Source: an uncultured SAR116 cluster alpha proteobacterium
Lineage (GTDB): Bacteria > Pseudomonadota > Alphaproteobacteria > Puniceispirillales > Marisalimonadaceae
Reading direction: 5' to 3'
NCBI GenBank assembly: GCA_902593735.1
Contig: CACJJL010000005.1
Location: 47,393 to 111,392, forward strand
Length of the DNA: 64,000 bases
Part shown: in pieces, positions 33,519 through 43,596 of the stretch
How positions within the stretch are numbered: the stretch's first letter is position 1
Layout: the number at the start of each line of letters is the position of its first letter
Program-made: the position numbers and the translations under genes
Notes under the pieces: model-generated
Told to the model about the DNA's origin: nothing
Seen by the model: only the letters and a program-made list of their open reading frames with translations
Databases searched by the model: none

Positions 33519-34844
33519 TTAATTAATATCTTCAACAACTCTTACATTATTTATTTTTTTTATAATATATCCATAACCTAAAGATTTAATTCTTTTGGTT
33601 GTTGGAAAAAGCAAAGAATTTCTTTTATTAAGATTAACCAGCCAATTTCGAATTTTATTATCAAATTTTTTTCCATACACAAAAAATAAAATCTGAGGTT
33701 TTTCACTTTTTTTGATGTTAATAGAAATTGTCTCTTTACTAGATATCATACCATTCACTATGTTAGGTTTTTTAAAATTCACTAAATTTTTTGATCTTTT
33801 AATATCCTCTTTATTTGATAATAACATCCAAATAAAAATTTTACTTTTGCCTATATTTGTAGCTTCTACCACAAGGTTACATTCTAAATTAAGAAATTTA
33901 TTCGGTTTTGAACATTTTTCCTTAAGAAATTCATCATCTGAAAATTCTAAAAATTTTAAACTTACCTGACTTTTTAATTTTTTAAACTCTAAATTTTGTA
34001 AATAGTCAAAAATATAAGCTCCAATTCTCTGGAATGCACTTCCTTGTCTAAAAGAACTTAATTCAGTTAATAATACTCTATAATTATCATTTTCTTTAAG
34101 ATTAAGTAATGGATTTATAACAATCCAAACATTATTAGCTAAATATAAAAATGAAAATGTAAAAAAAAGTACAAGTAATAATTTTGTGTTTTTTTTTATA
34201 TTTTTAAGTAATTGTGGTTTTTCATTATTAGTATATTTATTTGTGATTGTATAAATTGTGAAGAATGATGATAGGTTATTTATAAATGTTAATTTTATAT
34301 TACCTTCTTTGACTGCAGTCATCATAAATTCATTTTGTAAAATTAAATTCTTACATTCAATTTCATTTTTAGTACTTAAAACGATGTTAATAATAATCTT
34401 GTTTTTTAAACATGATTTAAAAAACTCAATAGAATTTTCAATTTTTTTTTCTAGAAAATTGATTGGATGAATTTCTAAATTAGAAGTAATTTTACCGGAA
34501 GTCCATATAATTTGTGAGTGATTATCACTACACAAACTTTGTATACTCGAAAATTTCAAAAGGTTTTTATTATGTAAAACATGCGCTATTGCCATAGGTA
34601 ATTGCCAACTAACACCTTGATCAATTTTTTTTGTTAAATCGACTCTATATGAAGATTTACCTGTCAATTTTTCTATGATACCAGTTGGACTTTTCACAAA
34701 TGAATCATATCTATTACTTATTGGTAGAGCTTCTAAGTTATTGTTTTCACATATAACAGAGGATACTATTGGATTTTCAATTGTTATATTTGATATACCT
34801 ACCAAATAATTAGTTGTAGGTATAACAACGGTATAAGTTGTCAC
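33519..34844 (-). CDS. Membrane-anchored protein with Lon-like domain
   Basis: 441 aa. The N-terminal 200 residues resemble a Lon-protease (S16)-type fold: GVSWQLPMAIAHVL (with S79, where Lon has GPSAG), then IIWTSGKITSNLEIHPINFLEKKIE (K133/134 near where Lon has its catalytic Lys). One membrane segment follows (221-243), then a 195-residue part, presumably on the other side of the membrane, with two Cys. No close relative is known to me. It is the last gene of a minus-strand run, overlapping the one before by 4 bases. Confidence 0.55.
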   Translation of the reverse strand: MTTYTVVIPTTNYLVGISNITIENPIVSSVICENNNLEALPISNRYDSFVKSPTGIIEKLTGKSSYRVDLTKKIDQGVSWQLPMAIAHVLHNKNLLKFSSIQSLCSDNHSQIIWTSGKITSNLEIHPINFLEKKIENSIEFFKSCLKNKIIINIVLSTKNEIECKNLILQNEFMMTAVKEGNIKLTFINNLSSFFTIYTITNKYTNNEKPQLLKNIKKNTKLLLVLFFTFSFLYLANNVWIVINPLLNLKENDNYRVLLTELSSFRQGSAFQRIGAYIFDYLQNLEFKKLKSQVSLKFLEFSDDEFLKEKCSKPNKFLNLECNLVVEATNIGKSKIFIWMLLSNKEDIKRSKNLVNFKKPNIVNGMISSKETISINIKKSEKPQILFFVYGKKFDNKIRNWLVNLNKRNSLLFPTTKRIKSLGYGYIIKKINNVRVVEDIN

Positions 34845-35356
34845 CTTATGAAAATCTCTGATTCAGGGTTAGTGAATAACCTGTAGAACTTTTCATCTTT
34901 TTTTATCAACATTTGTGCCTGCTTATTATTAAAAGAAGAAATTTTTTTACTTACACTTTCTCCATTACAAAATACATATAAATTTAAAAGAGGCAATTCA
35001 AATTCTTTGACTAAAGTCAGAATTAAATAAAAACTAGCATTATCTCTATTTGATTTAATAATTTCTATTTTAAAATCATTTGTAGTTCTTACTAGAACTT
35101 CGTCACTGGCTGCAGCAACTAATTTTGGTTGATAAAAAACATATTCTTTTTCCATAATTTTGAAAAAAATTTTGGAAAATGTATTATTTTCAAGTAATTT
35201 ATTAATTTTATTTTCATATTTATTGGGATTTACAACAATATCCCAAATATCTCTTACGCTTAAGCTTTTTGCATCTTTATTTATCTTAAAATCGTTAGAA
35301 ATATTTATATAATTCAAGGCTAAAAACGTATTCGAAATATTTTCTTTATTTGACAT
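34841..35356 (-). CDS. Hypothetical cytoplasmic protein of the envelope locus
   Basis: 171 aa from ATG 35356, which overlaps the stop of the upstream gene by 11 bases; the frame extends further upstream but without a ribosome-binding site. No signal or membrane segment. Text such as VLVRTTNDFKIEIIKSNRD and FYLILTLVKEFELPLLNLYV suggests a beta-rich fold. Unrecognised. Confidence 0.6.
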   Translation of the reverse strand: MSNKENISNTFLALNYINISNDFKINKDAKSLSVRDIWDIVVNPNKYENKINKLLENNTFSKIFFKIMEKEYVFYQPKLVAAASDEVLVRTTNDFKIEIIKSNRDNASFYLILTLVKEFELPLLNLYVFCNGESVSKKISSFNNKQAQMLIKKDEKFYRLFTNPESEIFIR

Positions 35357-37052
35357 ATTGACTTTTTTCCCCTTCATATAAGGTATTAAAGTGTTCAAAA
35401 AAACTTATTTTATCAATGCTACATTGAAACTTTAAATCTTTGATTTTTATAAATATAGTTTTTAAGAAATGATTTAAAAATACTTTTATTTCTAATAATG
35501 ACTCATATAAAATATTTAGAATTTCTACATTTTTATCGCTAGGATTTTTAAATTCAAAACCATTTCTTCTGAATTTTTTTGTTTGTGATTTGAGCTTTTC
35601 TATATGATTCTTGAAATCTATGAATTCATTTTGGGAATTATATGATTCTAAAATATCTCCAAATTTGGGTTCAATGTTTTCAATTAAACTATTATTATTG
35701 TTAATATTATCTATAAAATTTAAAATATTTTTGGTTTCAAAATCTTTAAAATTTAGATTTTCTTTACAGTCTTTTAAAAAATTTTCTAGTGTTTTTATTT
35801 CTAATGGACTTAAAAAATCTCTTATAAATTTAAGACAAGTTTCGTCCTTAAATAACCATAATTTGTAAAATATTATACCTTTAATGAAATCTATATTTTC
35901 ACTCAAATCTTTATAAATTTTATACTGATTTTTATAATCAAGATTTTCTTGCAACTTATCATATAAAATATCTAAATTAAGTTTCTTTCTTCTTTGCGCT
36001 TCAATAATTTTACTTTGTATTTCACCAAAGACACAAATTCTTAGTACAGTTAATGGAAGTTCAAATGCTAAATCATTATATTTAGAAAAAATAAATAATT
36101 CATTTAATTCCTTTTTTTTTAAAATATTAATTTTTTTATTTTGATAAAATTCTATTGTTTCTATACTCGTTAATATTTTATTTTTTGAACTATTTGTTAT
36201 TTGATCAAGAAAATTATTAACTTGTTTTTGAGTTATGTTTTTCAACGAGTTTTCTTGATCACTTTGATTGTCAAATCTTGTTAAAATTGTATTATTTATT
36301 TCAACAGCTTTTTTGTAAGTCATACACAGTTCTGCAACTAAAGAAAATTTTTTAACTATCAAAACATTATCATTAGAGGAATAATTGAGCCAAAAATTAA
36401 AAATAAATTCATCAGAAATATCTTCAGAAACAATAATATGATTTTTATTATTTTTTTCTTTGATAATTTCACTTCCAATAGTTTCAGAGATATTTTGAAG
36501 GTAAGATGATGGTATCAAGTTTTTTAAATAATTATAAATTTTTTTTGATAAGTCGTTTGAAATCTCTTTAAGGTCATTATGAGATACAATTTCGTCAATT
36601 TTGTTATCTAAAATATATATTTCATCTAATTTTAGGAATTCCTCTATAAAATCTAACATTAATAAATAAGTTGAAACACGACTATAATTAATTTCAAAAG
36701 AATAATTTTCTAGCTTGATTATCATTTGATCTTGTAACTTATTATATTTCTTGAATTGATGTTTTTTGATTTGTTTAATAATAGATGAACTATCTAGTAC
36801 CATTACCTCGTATAATGACAAATTAAGATCCTTAATATACTTTAAAAAGTGACAAAGTTCATAAATGTAAGAACCATAATTATGGGTAATAAATAGAGAA
36901 AAGACTTTTACAATTTCGTTAATCTTTTTATGCTTTAAATCCCCGTTTAGGTTAGTATTATTTTTTACAATATCTAAATGGTTTAAAATCAACTCATCAG
37001 GTTTTTTGATAGTAAATTGTTTCCAATTATTTAAAAAGTTAGTTTCGATCAC
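35346..37052 (-). CDS. Large hypothetical helical protein of the envelope locus
   Basis: 568 aa, Lys/Asn/Ile-rich, no signal peptide and no membrane segment, predicted almost all helical. No motif recognised. It follows the lytic transglycosylase gene by 15 bases and overlaps the next gene, so its job is tied to this operon. A cytoplasmic scaffold or adaptor for the membrane complex is possible, without direct evidence. Confidence 0.65.
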   Translation of the reverse strand: MIETNFLNNWKQFTIKKPDELILNHLDIVKNNTNLNGDLKHKKINEIVKVFSLFITHNYGSYIYELCHFLKYIKDLNLSLYEVMVLDSSSIIKQIKKHQFKKYNKLQDQMIIKLENYSFEINYSRVSTYLLMLDFIEEFLKLDEIYILDNKIDEIVSHNDLKEISNDLSKKIYNYLKNLIPSSYLQNISETIGSEIIKEKNNKNHIIVSEDISDEFIFNFWLNYSSNDNVLIVKKFSLVAELCMTYKKAVEINNTILTRFDNQSDQENSLKNITQKQVNNFLDQITNSSKNKILTSIETIEFYQNKKINILKKKELNELFIFSKYNDLAFELPLTVLRICVFGEIQSKIIEAQRRKKLNLDILYDKLQENLDYKNQYKIYKDLSENIDFIKGIIFYKLWLFKDETCLKFIRDFLSPLEIKTLENFLKDCKENLNFKDFETKNILNFIDNINNNNSLIENIEPKFGDILESYNSQNEFIDFKNHIEKLKSQTKKFRRNGFEFKNPSDKNVEILNILYESLLEIKVFLNHFLKTIFIKIKDLKFQCSIDKISFFEHFNTLYEGEKSQYVK

Positions 37053-37067
37053 TACCCAAATGTCCCC

Positions 37068-37769
37068 TTAGAAAAAAGCGTGAGGATTCGTACCACCACC
37101 TTGGTAAGTAAATTTATTTTTGTTTTTTGTTGAGTTTAAATTATAAACTACGTTTTTTCTTTTATAATTATTATAAATTTCTAGCCATTTATCAATCTTA
37201 TTTATATTTAACTCGATATCTGAAAAAGATCTCTTTTGTTTATAGTTTTGCTTTCTATTTTTTAAAGTTGAATTTGTTCTTGCAAATTTTGATAAGGAAG
37301 GAATTTTACTTTTAATTTTTTTTGAAGTTTTAAGAACTTTTAGAACATATGGAAATGTTGCAGGTATAATTTTAACGTTTGGCCATTTTCCTACAGCAGA
37401 ACCACCATTATAATGAGATAATGCTATGCCTATATTTCCTTTATATTTTATAATTAAACTATCTAAAAACTTCACACCTAATTTTACATTTATCTCTGGT
37501 TTGAAAAGTTTTTTTCTTTTAACTCCATATTCCAATAAAGCAGTCCTTGGCATTATCTGCATAACCCCGATAGCTCCTTTATTACTTATAGCATCAGCTT
37601 TAAAATTTGATTCTACTTTTGCAACTGCTATTGCTAAAGCGGGTGATACATATTGAGATTTTTCTGCATTTTCAATTAATAGACTTTTTATATATGGTTT
37701 ATTATATTTACCAAATGCATAGTTTGTAAATGTCGAAATAATTAATATAATTAATATGCAAAGTTTCAT
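37068..37769 (-). CDS. Secreted lytic transglycosylase with C-terminal GGGTN tag
   Basis: 233 aa. Signal peptide (1-20), then an SLT goose-lysozyme-like domain (about 35-150): catalytic E53 in AVAKVESNF, GAIGVMQIMP, NVKLGVKFLD and ALSHYNGG. It cuts peptidoglycan between MurNAc and GlcNAc. After a basic linker (about 150-220) the protein ends TYQGGGTNPHAFF, a motif also seen at the ends of the proteins at 44831-46450 and 54169-55089. Such enzymes often open the wall for secretion machines or appendages. Confidence 0.88.
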   Translation of the reverse strand: MKLCILIILIISTFTNYAFGKYNKPYIKSLLIENAEKSQYVSPALAIAVAKVESNFKADAISNKGAIGVMQIMPRTALLEYGVKRKKLFKPEINVKLGVKFLDSLIIKYKGNIGIALSHYNGGSAVGKWPNVKIIPATFPYVLKVLKTSKKIKSKIPSLSKFARTNSTLKNRKQNYKQKRSFSDIELNINKIDKWLEIYNNYKRKNVVYNLNSTKNKNKFTYQGGGTNPHAFF

Positions 37770-37771
37770 TT

Positions 37772-38185
37772 TTAATCCTTTTTTCTAATTTTAGTTTTTA
37801 ACGCATTATTCCATGCTTTATTTTGTTGGGTGATTTTTACATCAACATTTTTTAATGAGTTTTTAACTTCAAATAATTCTTTGACTGATATTTCAGGTGA
37901 AACAGCTAAAGTGTATTTATTATTTTCTTGAATTATATCTTCTAATTTTAGTCTTTTAAAATTTTGATTATAAAAATTATTTCTAAAATAAAAAATGAAT
38001 AATCTTTTATTATTTTCCTTGTCGGTAATTTTAGAACTAGAATTAATTGAAACTTCATCTTTTGATTTAGATTTAATATCTTTTTGTGACAATACAAAAA
38101 TAGATAGAACCATAATTGAAAAAAATGCCATTGACAAAGCTAAAGCAACTTCTGTTAAAGGGTTATTTGAGTAATTTGAATCCAT
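37772..38185 (-). CDS. Single-pass membrane protein, possible ExbD/TolR-like partner
   Basis: 137 aa with a short N-terminal tail, one membrane helix (about 9-33: LTEVALALSMAFFSIMVLSIF) carrying an acidic residue (E) near its start, and a periplasmic domain with strand-helix-strand text (YTLAVSPEISVKELFEVKNSL). The layout is that of ExbD/TolR/MotB-type partners of proton channels, but the acidic residue is Glu, not the usual Asp. It lies in the operon with the lytic transglycosylase. Confidence 0.45.
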   Translation of the reverse strand: MDSNYSNNPLTEVALALSMAFFSIMVLSIFVLSQKDIKSKSKDEVSINSSSKITDKENNKRLFIFYFRNNFYNQNFKRLKLEDIIQENNKYTLAVSPEISVKELFEVKNSLKNVDVKITQQNKAWNNALKTKIRKKD

Positions 38186-38232
38186 ATTTTTTCTCCATAA
38201 TTTTATTATGGAAAAAGTAGGTGTTTTTTTGG

Positions 38233-39099
38233 TTAATTATATTTTTTTGGATTACCTGTAGAACCACGTATATTTAAAATTGGGAATTTTTTTATAAAGA
38301 AATTATTTTCTGAAATCTCTATTTCGTAGTCATTATCTATATCAAGATTTATTTCATTTAAAGCTATGATAACCCATTTCTTTATTTTTTGAATCTGTGA
38401 AGATGAATAATATCTCCAGCTGCTTTGCGTATCATAATTGACTTCATTGCTCAATTTAATGAAACCAGGAAATTGATTAATCATTATATCTGTAAGGTAT
38501 ATAATATCATTTTGCTTAAAATTTAATAATTTAAAATTATAAATTTTTGCGATATTTTCATAATTTTTTATATCGTTGGATTGTGCATTCAATATCCTAG
38601 AAATACTATTACCTAACTGGTCTGACAGAAGTATTATTGATTCACTTATCTTATAATTTACACATAATTGATCACAATTATTTGGAAATTTTAACAATTT
38701 TCTTGGTGTCGACCATGAAGAAATAAAGCTGTTAGTTTTGGTATTAAATATCTCAGACGATATAGAAATTTTTGAAGACCTATCATTAATTAGGTTGTGA
38801 TTTATTTTTACAAACAAAAACAGATCTGCATCAGAAACATTTCTTATGACGTTAATATTTTCAATGAAATAATTATATCTTAGTCTACCACGATTATTTA
38901 TTTTTTTTAATAATAGGTTGCCATCTTTTGTTAAAAATCCATTTTGATTTAATTTAGATGTTATAGACAAATTTACTGATTGGTAATTTTTTTTATTGTC
39001 AAAAACAAAAACCTCAATCAAGGGTTTATGTTGAGCTAAAACTAAATTACTTAATAAAACACAAAAAGCTATAGTTGTTAGGTACTTAAACATATTCAT
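38233..39099 (-). CDS. Exported protein, paralogue of the next gene
   Basis: 288 aa with a signal peptide (about 1-22). Unrecognised. Its last 80 residues (FPGFIKLSNEV.., then SSSQIQKIKKWVIIALNEINL) align with the end of the protein at 39103-39855 (FPGFIHLEADK.., TSTIFKIKKWIQLVLNDANF), so the two arose by duplication. Three bases separate them. The N-terminal two-thirds look like a CsgG/LpoB-type alpha-beta domain, weakly. Confidence 0.6.
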   Translation of the reverse strand: MNMFKYLTTIAFCVLLSNLVLAQHKPLIEVFVFDNKKNYQSVNLSITSKLNQNGFLTKDGNLLLKKINNRGRLRYNYFIENINVIRNVSDADLFLFVKINHNLINDRSSKISISSEIFNTKTNSFISSWSTPRKLLKFPNNCDQLCVNYKISESIILLSDQLGNSISRILNAQSNDIKNYENIAKIYNFKLLNFKQNDIIYLTDIMINQFPGFIKLSNEVNYDTQSSWRYYSSSQIQKIKKWVIIALNEINLDIDNDYEIEISENNFFIKKFPILNIRGSTGNPKKYN

Positions 39100-39102
39100 A
39101 TT

Positions 39103-39855
39103 CTATTCGCAAACATACATATATTTGAATTTATTAACTTTATTAATAGTTATTGTATTCTTGTAGACTTTTATTGAAAAGTCTTTTGATTCAAAGTTAG
39201 CATCATTTAAAACAAGTTGTATCCATTTTTTTATTTTGAATATAGTAGAAGTAGTGAAATACAAAATATTGTTTGAAAAAGGAGCTACATACTTGTCTGC
39301 TTCTAAATGAATAAACCCTGGAAATTCTTTTTCCATCACTTCTATTATGTTATTACTTTCACAACTATTAAAATATCTTATCCTGACCTTAATTTTTTTT
39401 TCTGACTTATCTTTAAATCTTTGGTCACTTTTGTGAAATTTTAATCCATTTTGCTTCAGTTGATTAACAGTTGTGTTTACTAACATTTTTGCAATTGTTT
39501 CTATTTCTATTAAGTTTGAATTTTTTTCAAGAGTTAATGATCTTGACGAACTAAATACAATATTATCTAACTTTCTTGTAATTTTTAAAATTGGAATGAG
39601 AATTAAATTTTGGTTAATATATTTTTGACGAAATTGGAATACTACTAAGTATTCTTTTTTTTCAATATCTAAGATGGTAAATGTGTTATCATTATCATTA
39701 GACTTTGTTTTGATATTATTACTTAAAAATTCTTTTTCAATAAATAGTAAAAAATTATTTTTTAAATTAGATATATCACTAGAATAACATGGTGACGAAA
39801 TAGTTAAGATAAAAATGAACGTTAAAAGTTTTTTTAATTTTTTTTTAATCATCAC
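39103..39855 (-). CDS. Exported protein, paralogue of the preceding gene product
   Basis: 250 aa with a signal peptide (about 1-25). First gene of a seven-gene minus-strand operon. The C-terminal third (about 175-250) is shared with the protein at 38233-39099. The mature N-terminal part (FLLFIEKEFLSNNIKT.., LIPILKITRKLDN) is consistent with a periplasmic alpha-beta domain. It faces a divergent operon across 210 bases. Confidence 0.6.
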   Translation of the reverse strand: MMIKKKLKKLLTFIFILTISSPCYSSDISNLKNNFLLFIEKEFLSNNIKTKSNDNDNTFTILDIEKKEYLVVFQFRQKYINQNLILIPILKITRKLDNIVFSSSRSLTLEKNSNLIEIETIAKMLVNTTVNQLKQNGLKFHKSDQRFKDKSEKKIKVRIRYFNSCESNNIIEVMEKEFPGFIHLEADKYVAPFSNNILYFTTSTIFKIKKWIQLVLNDANFESKDFSIKVYKNTITINKVNKFKYMYVCE

Positions 39856-40065
39856 TCGTACCTCTTTTATTTGATAACATTATGGAAAGAATTGTAGAAT
39901 TTTTGATTTTTTTCAATGCTCAAATAAAAATTACTTGCAAATTTAGTAATAAATCATTTAGCATGTTCATTATTTTGTCGTGTAGACATAATTTTGAAAT
40001 AATTTTAAATAATATAATATGTTTTTAAAGTTAGATACACAAACTAATTTATTATAGGATTAAAA

Positions 40066-41208
40066 ATGTTTAGAATTTTATTTTTGTTTATATTATTTAT
40101 ACCTTCTATATCTTATAGCAAATGTGCAGATCAAAATGATGTTGAAATTAGTCGTTTTACTGGGAAAGCTACAGTACCCTTACCTAAACCTACAGGCTGG
40201 GGAAGCAAACCAAAAATTACACCTGAATTGTTAGAAGAAGCTAGATCAATAGCGAAAATGTCGGCTCTAGAAGATTTTGTATCTAAATGTGTTGCAAAAG
40301 ATGATATAAAAATGGACAGATATTTGTCAATGACAGACAAAATCAAATCTAAAGTAGACTTAATAGTTAATATAGAACCTAATAGAGAACAACAAAAACA
40401 AACCAAAAAAACTTTAGAACTTATGATTAGAGCAACTATAAATTCATCTGCATTTGATCGTATACTTGTTGGAACTGGTAGAACTAAGAAAAAATTACGT
40501 ATGATTTCACTTTTTGTTGCTCGTAAAGCCGACTCATCTTATTTCAAAACTTATTTAGATAAAGTTTCAAATATAAGTAAAAGTGAAGGTGGAGTATCGG
40601 CTGAAAAATCAGCTACAACTGACGGCACTACTACAGCAATGAATAAAGAAGCAAAGAAATATTCTAAAACCCAAACCGGCGGTAGCACCGTTTCTAAGAG
40701 AGAAAATATCAAAGAAACTTTTGTTGTTACTTCTTCAGAAGACTTGAATGCAACTATACAGAAAGTTATGGCAGATTTTGGTTATAAAGGTGGAAAATAT
40801 TCATCTTTTGCTAGAAAATGTGGGGCGCCACCTACAGAACAAATATTTGAGGAAATGAGTGTAAATGATATGATGTCAGATGATACAGAAGCAGATATTT
40901 TTGATGCAATACAGGAATCTGACATTAAGAGGTGTAAGCGTATTAATTTATTTGCAATTGCAGTTGTTTCCTATTCTAACCCAATCATAAGTGAGGCATC
41001 AGGAATGCCTACTGTACAAGCAAGCGTTAGGGTACAAATCACATCAATTCCTGAGGATGATTTCCCAGAAGTAATAGCATCAATTGGTCCTAAAAAAAAG
41101 AGAAAGGCAGACGTAGAGCCATCAGGTGCTGAAAAAAAAGCTCTTGTTTCCGCTGGCAAATGGGCTGGTCAACAAATTGTAGATAGCTTAAAAGCTCAGG
41201 GGCTGTAA
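40066..41208 (+). CDS. Exported hypothetical protein, first of a five-gene operon
   Basis: 380 aa with a signal peptide (1-18). It has an N-terminal domain with 'EISRFTGKATVPLPKPTGWG' and LEEARSIAKMSALEDFVSK, a style shared with FlgT-N/LPP20-type periplasmic domains, then a charged middle (about 180-230) and a C-terminal domain (NLFAIAVVSYSNPII; VRVQITSIPEDDFPEVIA). Three cysteines. I do not know the family. Four more genes follow on the same strand with 3-60 base spacing. Confidence 0.65.
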   Translation: MFRILFLFILFIPSISYSKCADQNDVEISRFTGKATVPLPKPTGWGSKPKITPELLEEARSIAKMSALEDFVSKCVAKDDIKMDRYLSMTDKIKSKVDLIVNIEPNREQQKQTKKTLELMIRATINSSAFDRILVGTGRTKKKLRMISLFVARKADSSYFKTYLDKVSNISKSEGGVSAEKSATTDGTTTAMNKEAKKYSKTQTGGSTVSKRENIKETFVVTSSEDLNATIQKVMADFGYKGGKYSSFARKCGAPPTEQIFEEMSVNDMMSDDTEADIFDAIQESDIKRCKRINLFAIAVVSYSNPIISEASGMPTVQASVRVQITSIPEDDFPEVIASIGPKKKRKADVEPSGAEKKALVSAGKWAGQQIVDSLKAQGL

Positions 41209-41268
41209 AAAACCGTCAAATTTTTTTATAATGATAACACATTTATTAATCTTAATAAGGGATGTAGA

Positions 41269-43593
41269 ATGAGACTATTGTTATTTATGATAAACTACTT
41301 TGTGGTAAATATTAGTTTAATATCTGTAAGTTTTTCATCTCAAATTGAAGATATAAGAAATATAGCTAACTCAAAACCTTTTGTGATTGAAAATAAAACT
41401 GCCTCCGAATTAGCTAATGATTTTCTTTTAGAGGCTGGTGTCAGTATAGGTTGGAATGAAGAAAGAAATTTTTATGTAGCAAAAGCTTCTGCCTATGCAC
41501 CAATCAAAAATCTAAATATTCCTAATTTTTTAGATATTAGAGCAATCAAAACATTTGAAGCAAATATAAGCGCTAAATCAGAAATTATTTCGTTTATAAA
41601 AACAGACTTGTCTGCTGAAGATTTGTTAAAAATCCCTTCTATAAATCCTGATGAAATAAAATCAGACAAACTTGTTGCACAAGAAAACATATCTAGTGTT
41701 AGAACTTTTTCTGCGATGCCTTTAACTGGAGCATTTCAGGTGGCTCATTTTGAGTCTTTTGATGATGGACAATACGAAGTAACTGTAATATTGATGTGGT
41801 CCGTTGAACAAGAAGGAAGAGTTATTTCTTTACTAAGTGGAAAAAAAATTCAACTTGAACCATCAACAATAAGTCTTAATGAATATATTAAAAATACAAA
41901 TTGGGCTTCAACAATTGGGGGTAGAAAATTCATAGACAATAATGGTGAATTTTACTTATTTGGAATTGGAGCATCTCCATTAAAAGGTAAAACCTCTGCA
42001 CATATGAAATCAAGTAAAGGCAAATCTGAATTGTATGCGCAAAAGGAGCTTGCTATTGCTTTAAAGGGTGATATTGAATTAAACAGACTTGCCAAAGACA
42101 AAATGCAGGAAGTAATAAATAAAGATGGTTCTGTTGAAAATGTTACCTCTTCGTCTTTTGCTGAAACTATATCTCAAAAGTTAGAAGGTTTAAAAATAAA
42201 AGGTGCTTCTAAACGTTTTAGTGATGTTGTTTTACATCCTTTAACAGGTCAAAAAATGTATGTCACAGTTTATTCGCTATCTATGTCATCTTCAAATATA
42301 AAAAAGACAAAGCCAAAATCACAACCAATTAATAAAGTTAACAACTCCTCAATAAATGTTAATACCCAGGCATCTATAACCGCATCCAAAGCCGCGTCTA
42401 GAAGTAAATTAATAGTAGTTTCAACATCCGTTGAAGGTATAGGGTTGAATAAAAAAGATGCAATCAAAGATGGCTTGCTACAAGCAATTTCTCAAGTTAA
42501 TGGGATACAAATGTCTTCTGAAAGTTCTACAATGATGAAGTCTTTTGAAACTGTTTCTGATGGCAATGCAAACTTTGCTTCCGCTTCCTCTTTTCAAGAG
42601 AAAATTAAGCAGTCTACAAAAGGTGTAATACAAAGTTGGAAAATTATATCTGTATCTAAAACTGTTTCTGGAGAAATGTTTAAAGCAAATTTAGATGTAA
42701 ATGTCTCAAAGCTTCAACTATCTGATCAATTAAAGAGAATGAGAATAATTATATCAAAACCTGAAATTAACTCTAATGTTAAAAATATGGGTAATGCAAA
42801 AAGGTTTAATACTACTTTTTCAACAAATCTCAGTAAAATGTTAACTAATAGTAATCGTTTTGCGATTCTTGATAGAAAAAACACACAAACTGTAAGCAAA
42901 GAACTCAAAATGATTGCTAGTGGTAATTTTAGAGTTGAAGAAGTTGCAAAGCTTGGTAACAAAGTTGCAGCAGATTACATCTTGGTCTCATCTTTAAATG
43001 AAATTGTCAGTAGAAAAATTAACAAAAATCTAATGGGAGAAAAAATTTCTATAATTAAATCTAGTGCTAATATAGCTGTTAGCATTATAGATATAGCTAC
43101 ATCTCAGATAGTTTTTTCTGATAACTTCGATTTGAGTCAATCTGGTGGTAATCTTAAGTCTTTAGCAAAAATAATCTCTAACAGATTATCTCGGAAAATT
43201 ACCGATACTTTTTATCCTGCAAAAGTAATAGCTGTAAATGGTCGAAACATAATTGTCGACCAAGGAAAAAGTTTTTTTAACAAAAAAACAAAATATAAAT
43301 TATTTAAATTAGGTGGAAAAGTAATAGATCAGACGACAGGAAAATTTTCCGCTAGGGTTGAAAATGAGGTCAGTGATTTAATTTTTGCCTCAGGTTCTCC
43401 AAACCAATCTACTCTTAAAATTACTAATAAAAAATTAGATTTGTTAGAATTAAAGTTAGATGGAAGTTTTCTTGTAAGACCAGTTTTTAAATCCCTGCCA
43501 ACCGAAGATGAAATTGCTAAAGAAAAACTAAAGAGAGTAAAAAGTAAAAGTAAAAAAATGATGAAAAAAATCGACGAAGATAAAGATTGGTAA
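41269..43593 (+). CDS. Exported CsgG/FlgT-like protein with a duplicated domain
   Basis: 774 aa with signal peptide (about 1-23). Residues about 140-345 form a domain (ENISSVRTFSAMPL.., SSSFAETISQKLEGLKIKG, HPLTGQKMYVTVYSL) that is paralogous to about 240-455 of the protein at 44831-46450. Residues about 385-480 resemble a FlgT-N/LPP20-type domain (GLNKKDAIKDGLLQAISQV) and about 500-690 a CsgG-type domain (LTNSNRFAILDRKN.., VAKLGNKVAADYILVSSL). CsgG and FlgT proteins build outer-membrane-linked assemblies, so this is a candidate structural part. Confidence 0.7.
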   Translation: MRLLLFMINYFVVNISLISVSFSSQIEDIRNIANSKPFVIENKTASELANDFLLEAGVSIGWNEERNFYVAKASAYAPIKNLNIPNFLDIRAIKTFEANISAKSEIISFIKTDLSAEDLLKIPSINPDEIKSDKLVAQENISSVRTFSAMPLTGAFQVAHFESFDDGQYEVTVILMWSVEQEGRVISLLSGKKIQLEPSTISLNEYIKNTNWASTIGGRKFIDNNGEFYLFGIGASPLKGKTSAHMKSSKGKSELYAQKELAIALKGDIELNRLAKDKMQEVINKDGSVENVTSSSFAETISQKLEGLKIKGASKRFSDVVLHPLTGQKMYVTVYSLSMSSSNIKKTKPKSQPINKVNNSSINVNTQASITASKAASRSKLIVVSTSVEGIGLNKKDAIKDGLLQAISQVNGIQMSSESSTMMKSFETVSDGNANFASASSFQEKIKQSTKGVIQSWKIISVSKTVSGEMFKANLDVNVSKLQLSDQLKRMRIIISKPEINSNVKNMGNAKRFNTTFSTNLSKMLTNSNRFAILDRKNTQTVSKELKMIASGNFRVEEVAKLGNKVAADYILVSSLNEIVSRKINKNLMGEKISIIKSSANIAVSIIDIATSQIVFSDNFDLSQSGGNLKSLAKIISNRLSRKITDTFYPAKVIAVNGRNIIVDQGKSFFNKKTKYKLFKLGGKVIDQTTGKFSARVENEVSDLIFASGSPNQSTLKITNKKLDLLELKLDGSFLVRPVFKSLPTEDEIAKEKLKRVKSKSKKMMKKIDEDKDW

Positions 43594-43596
43594 CCT

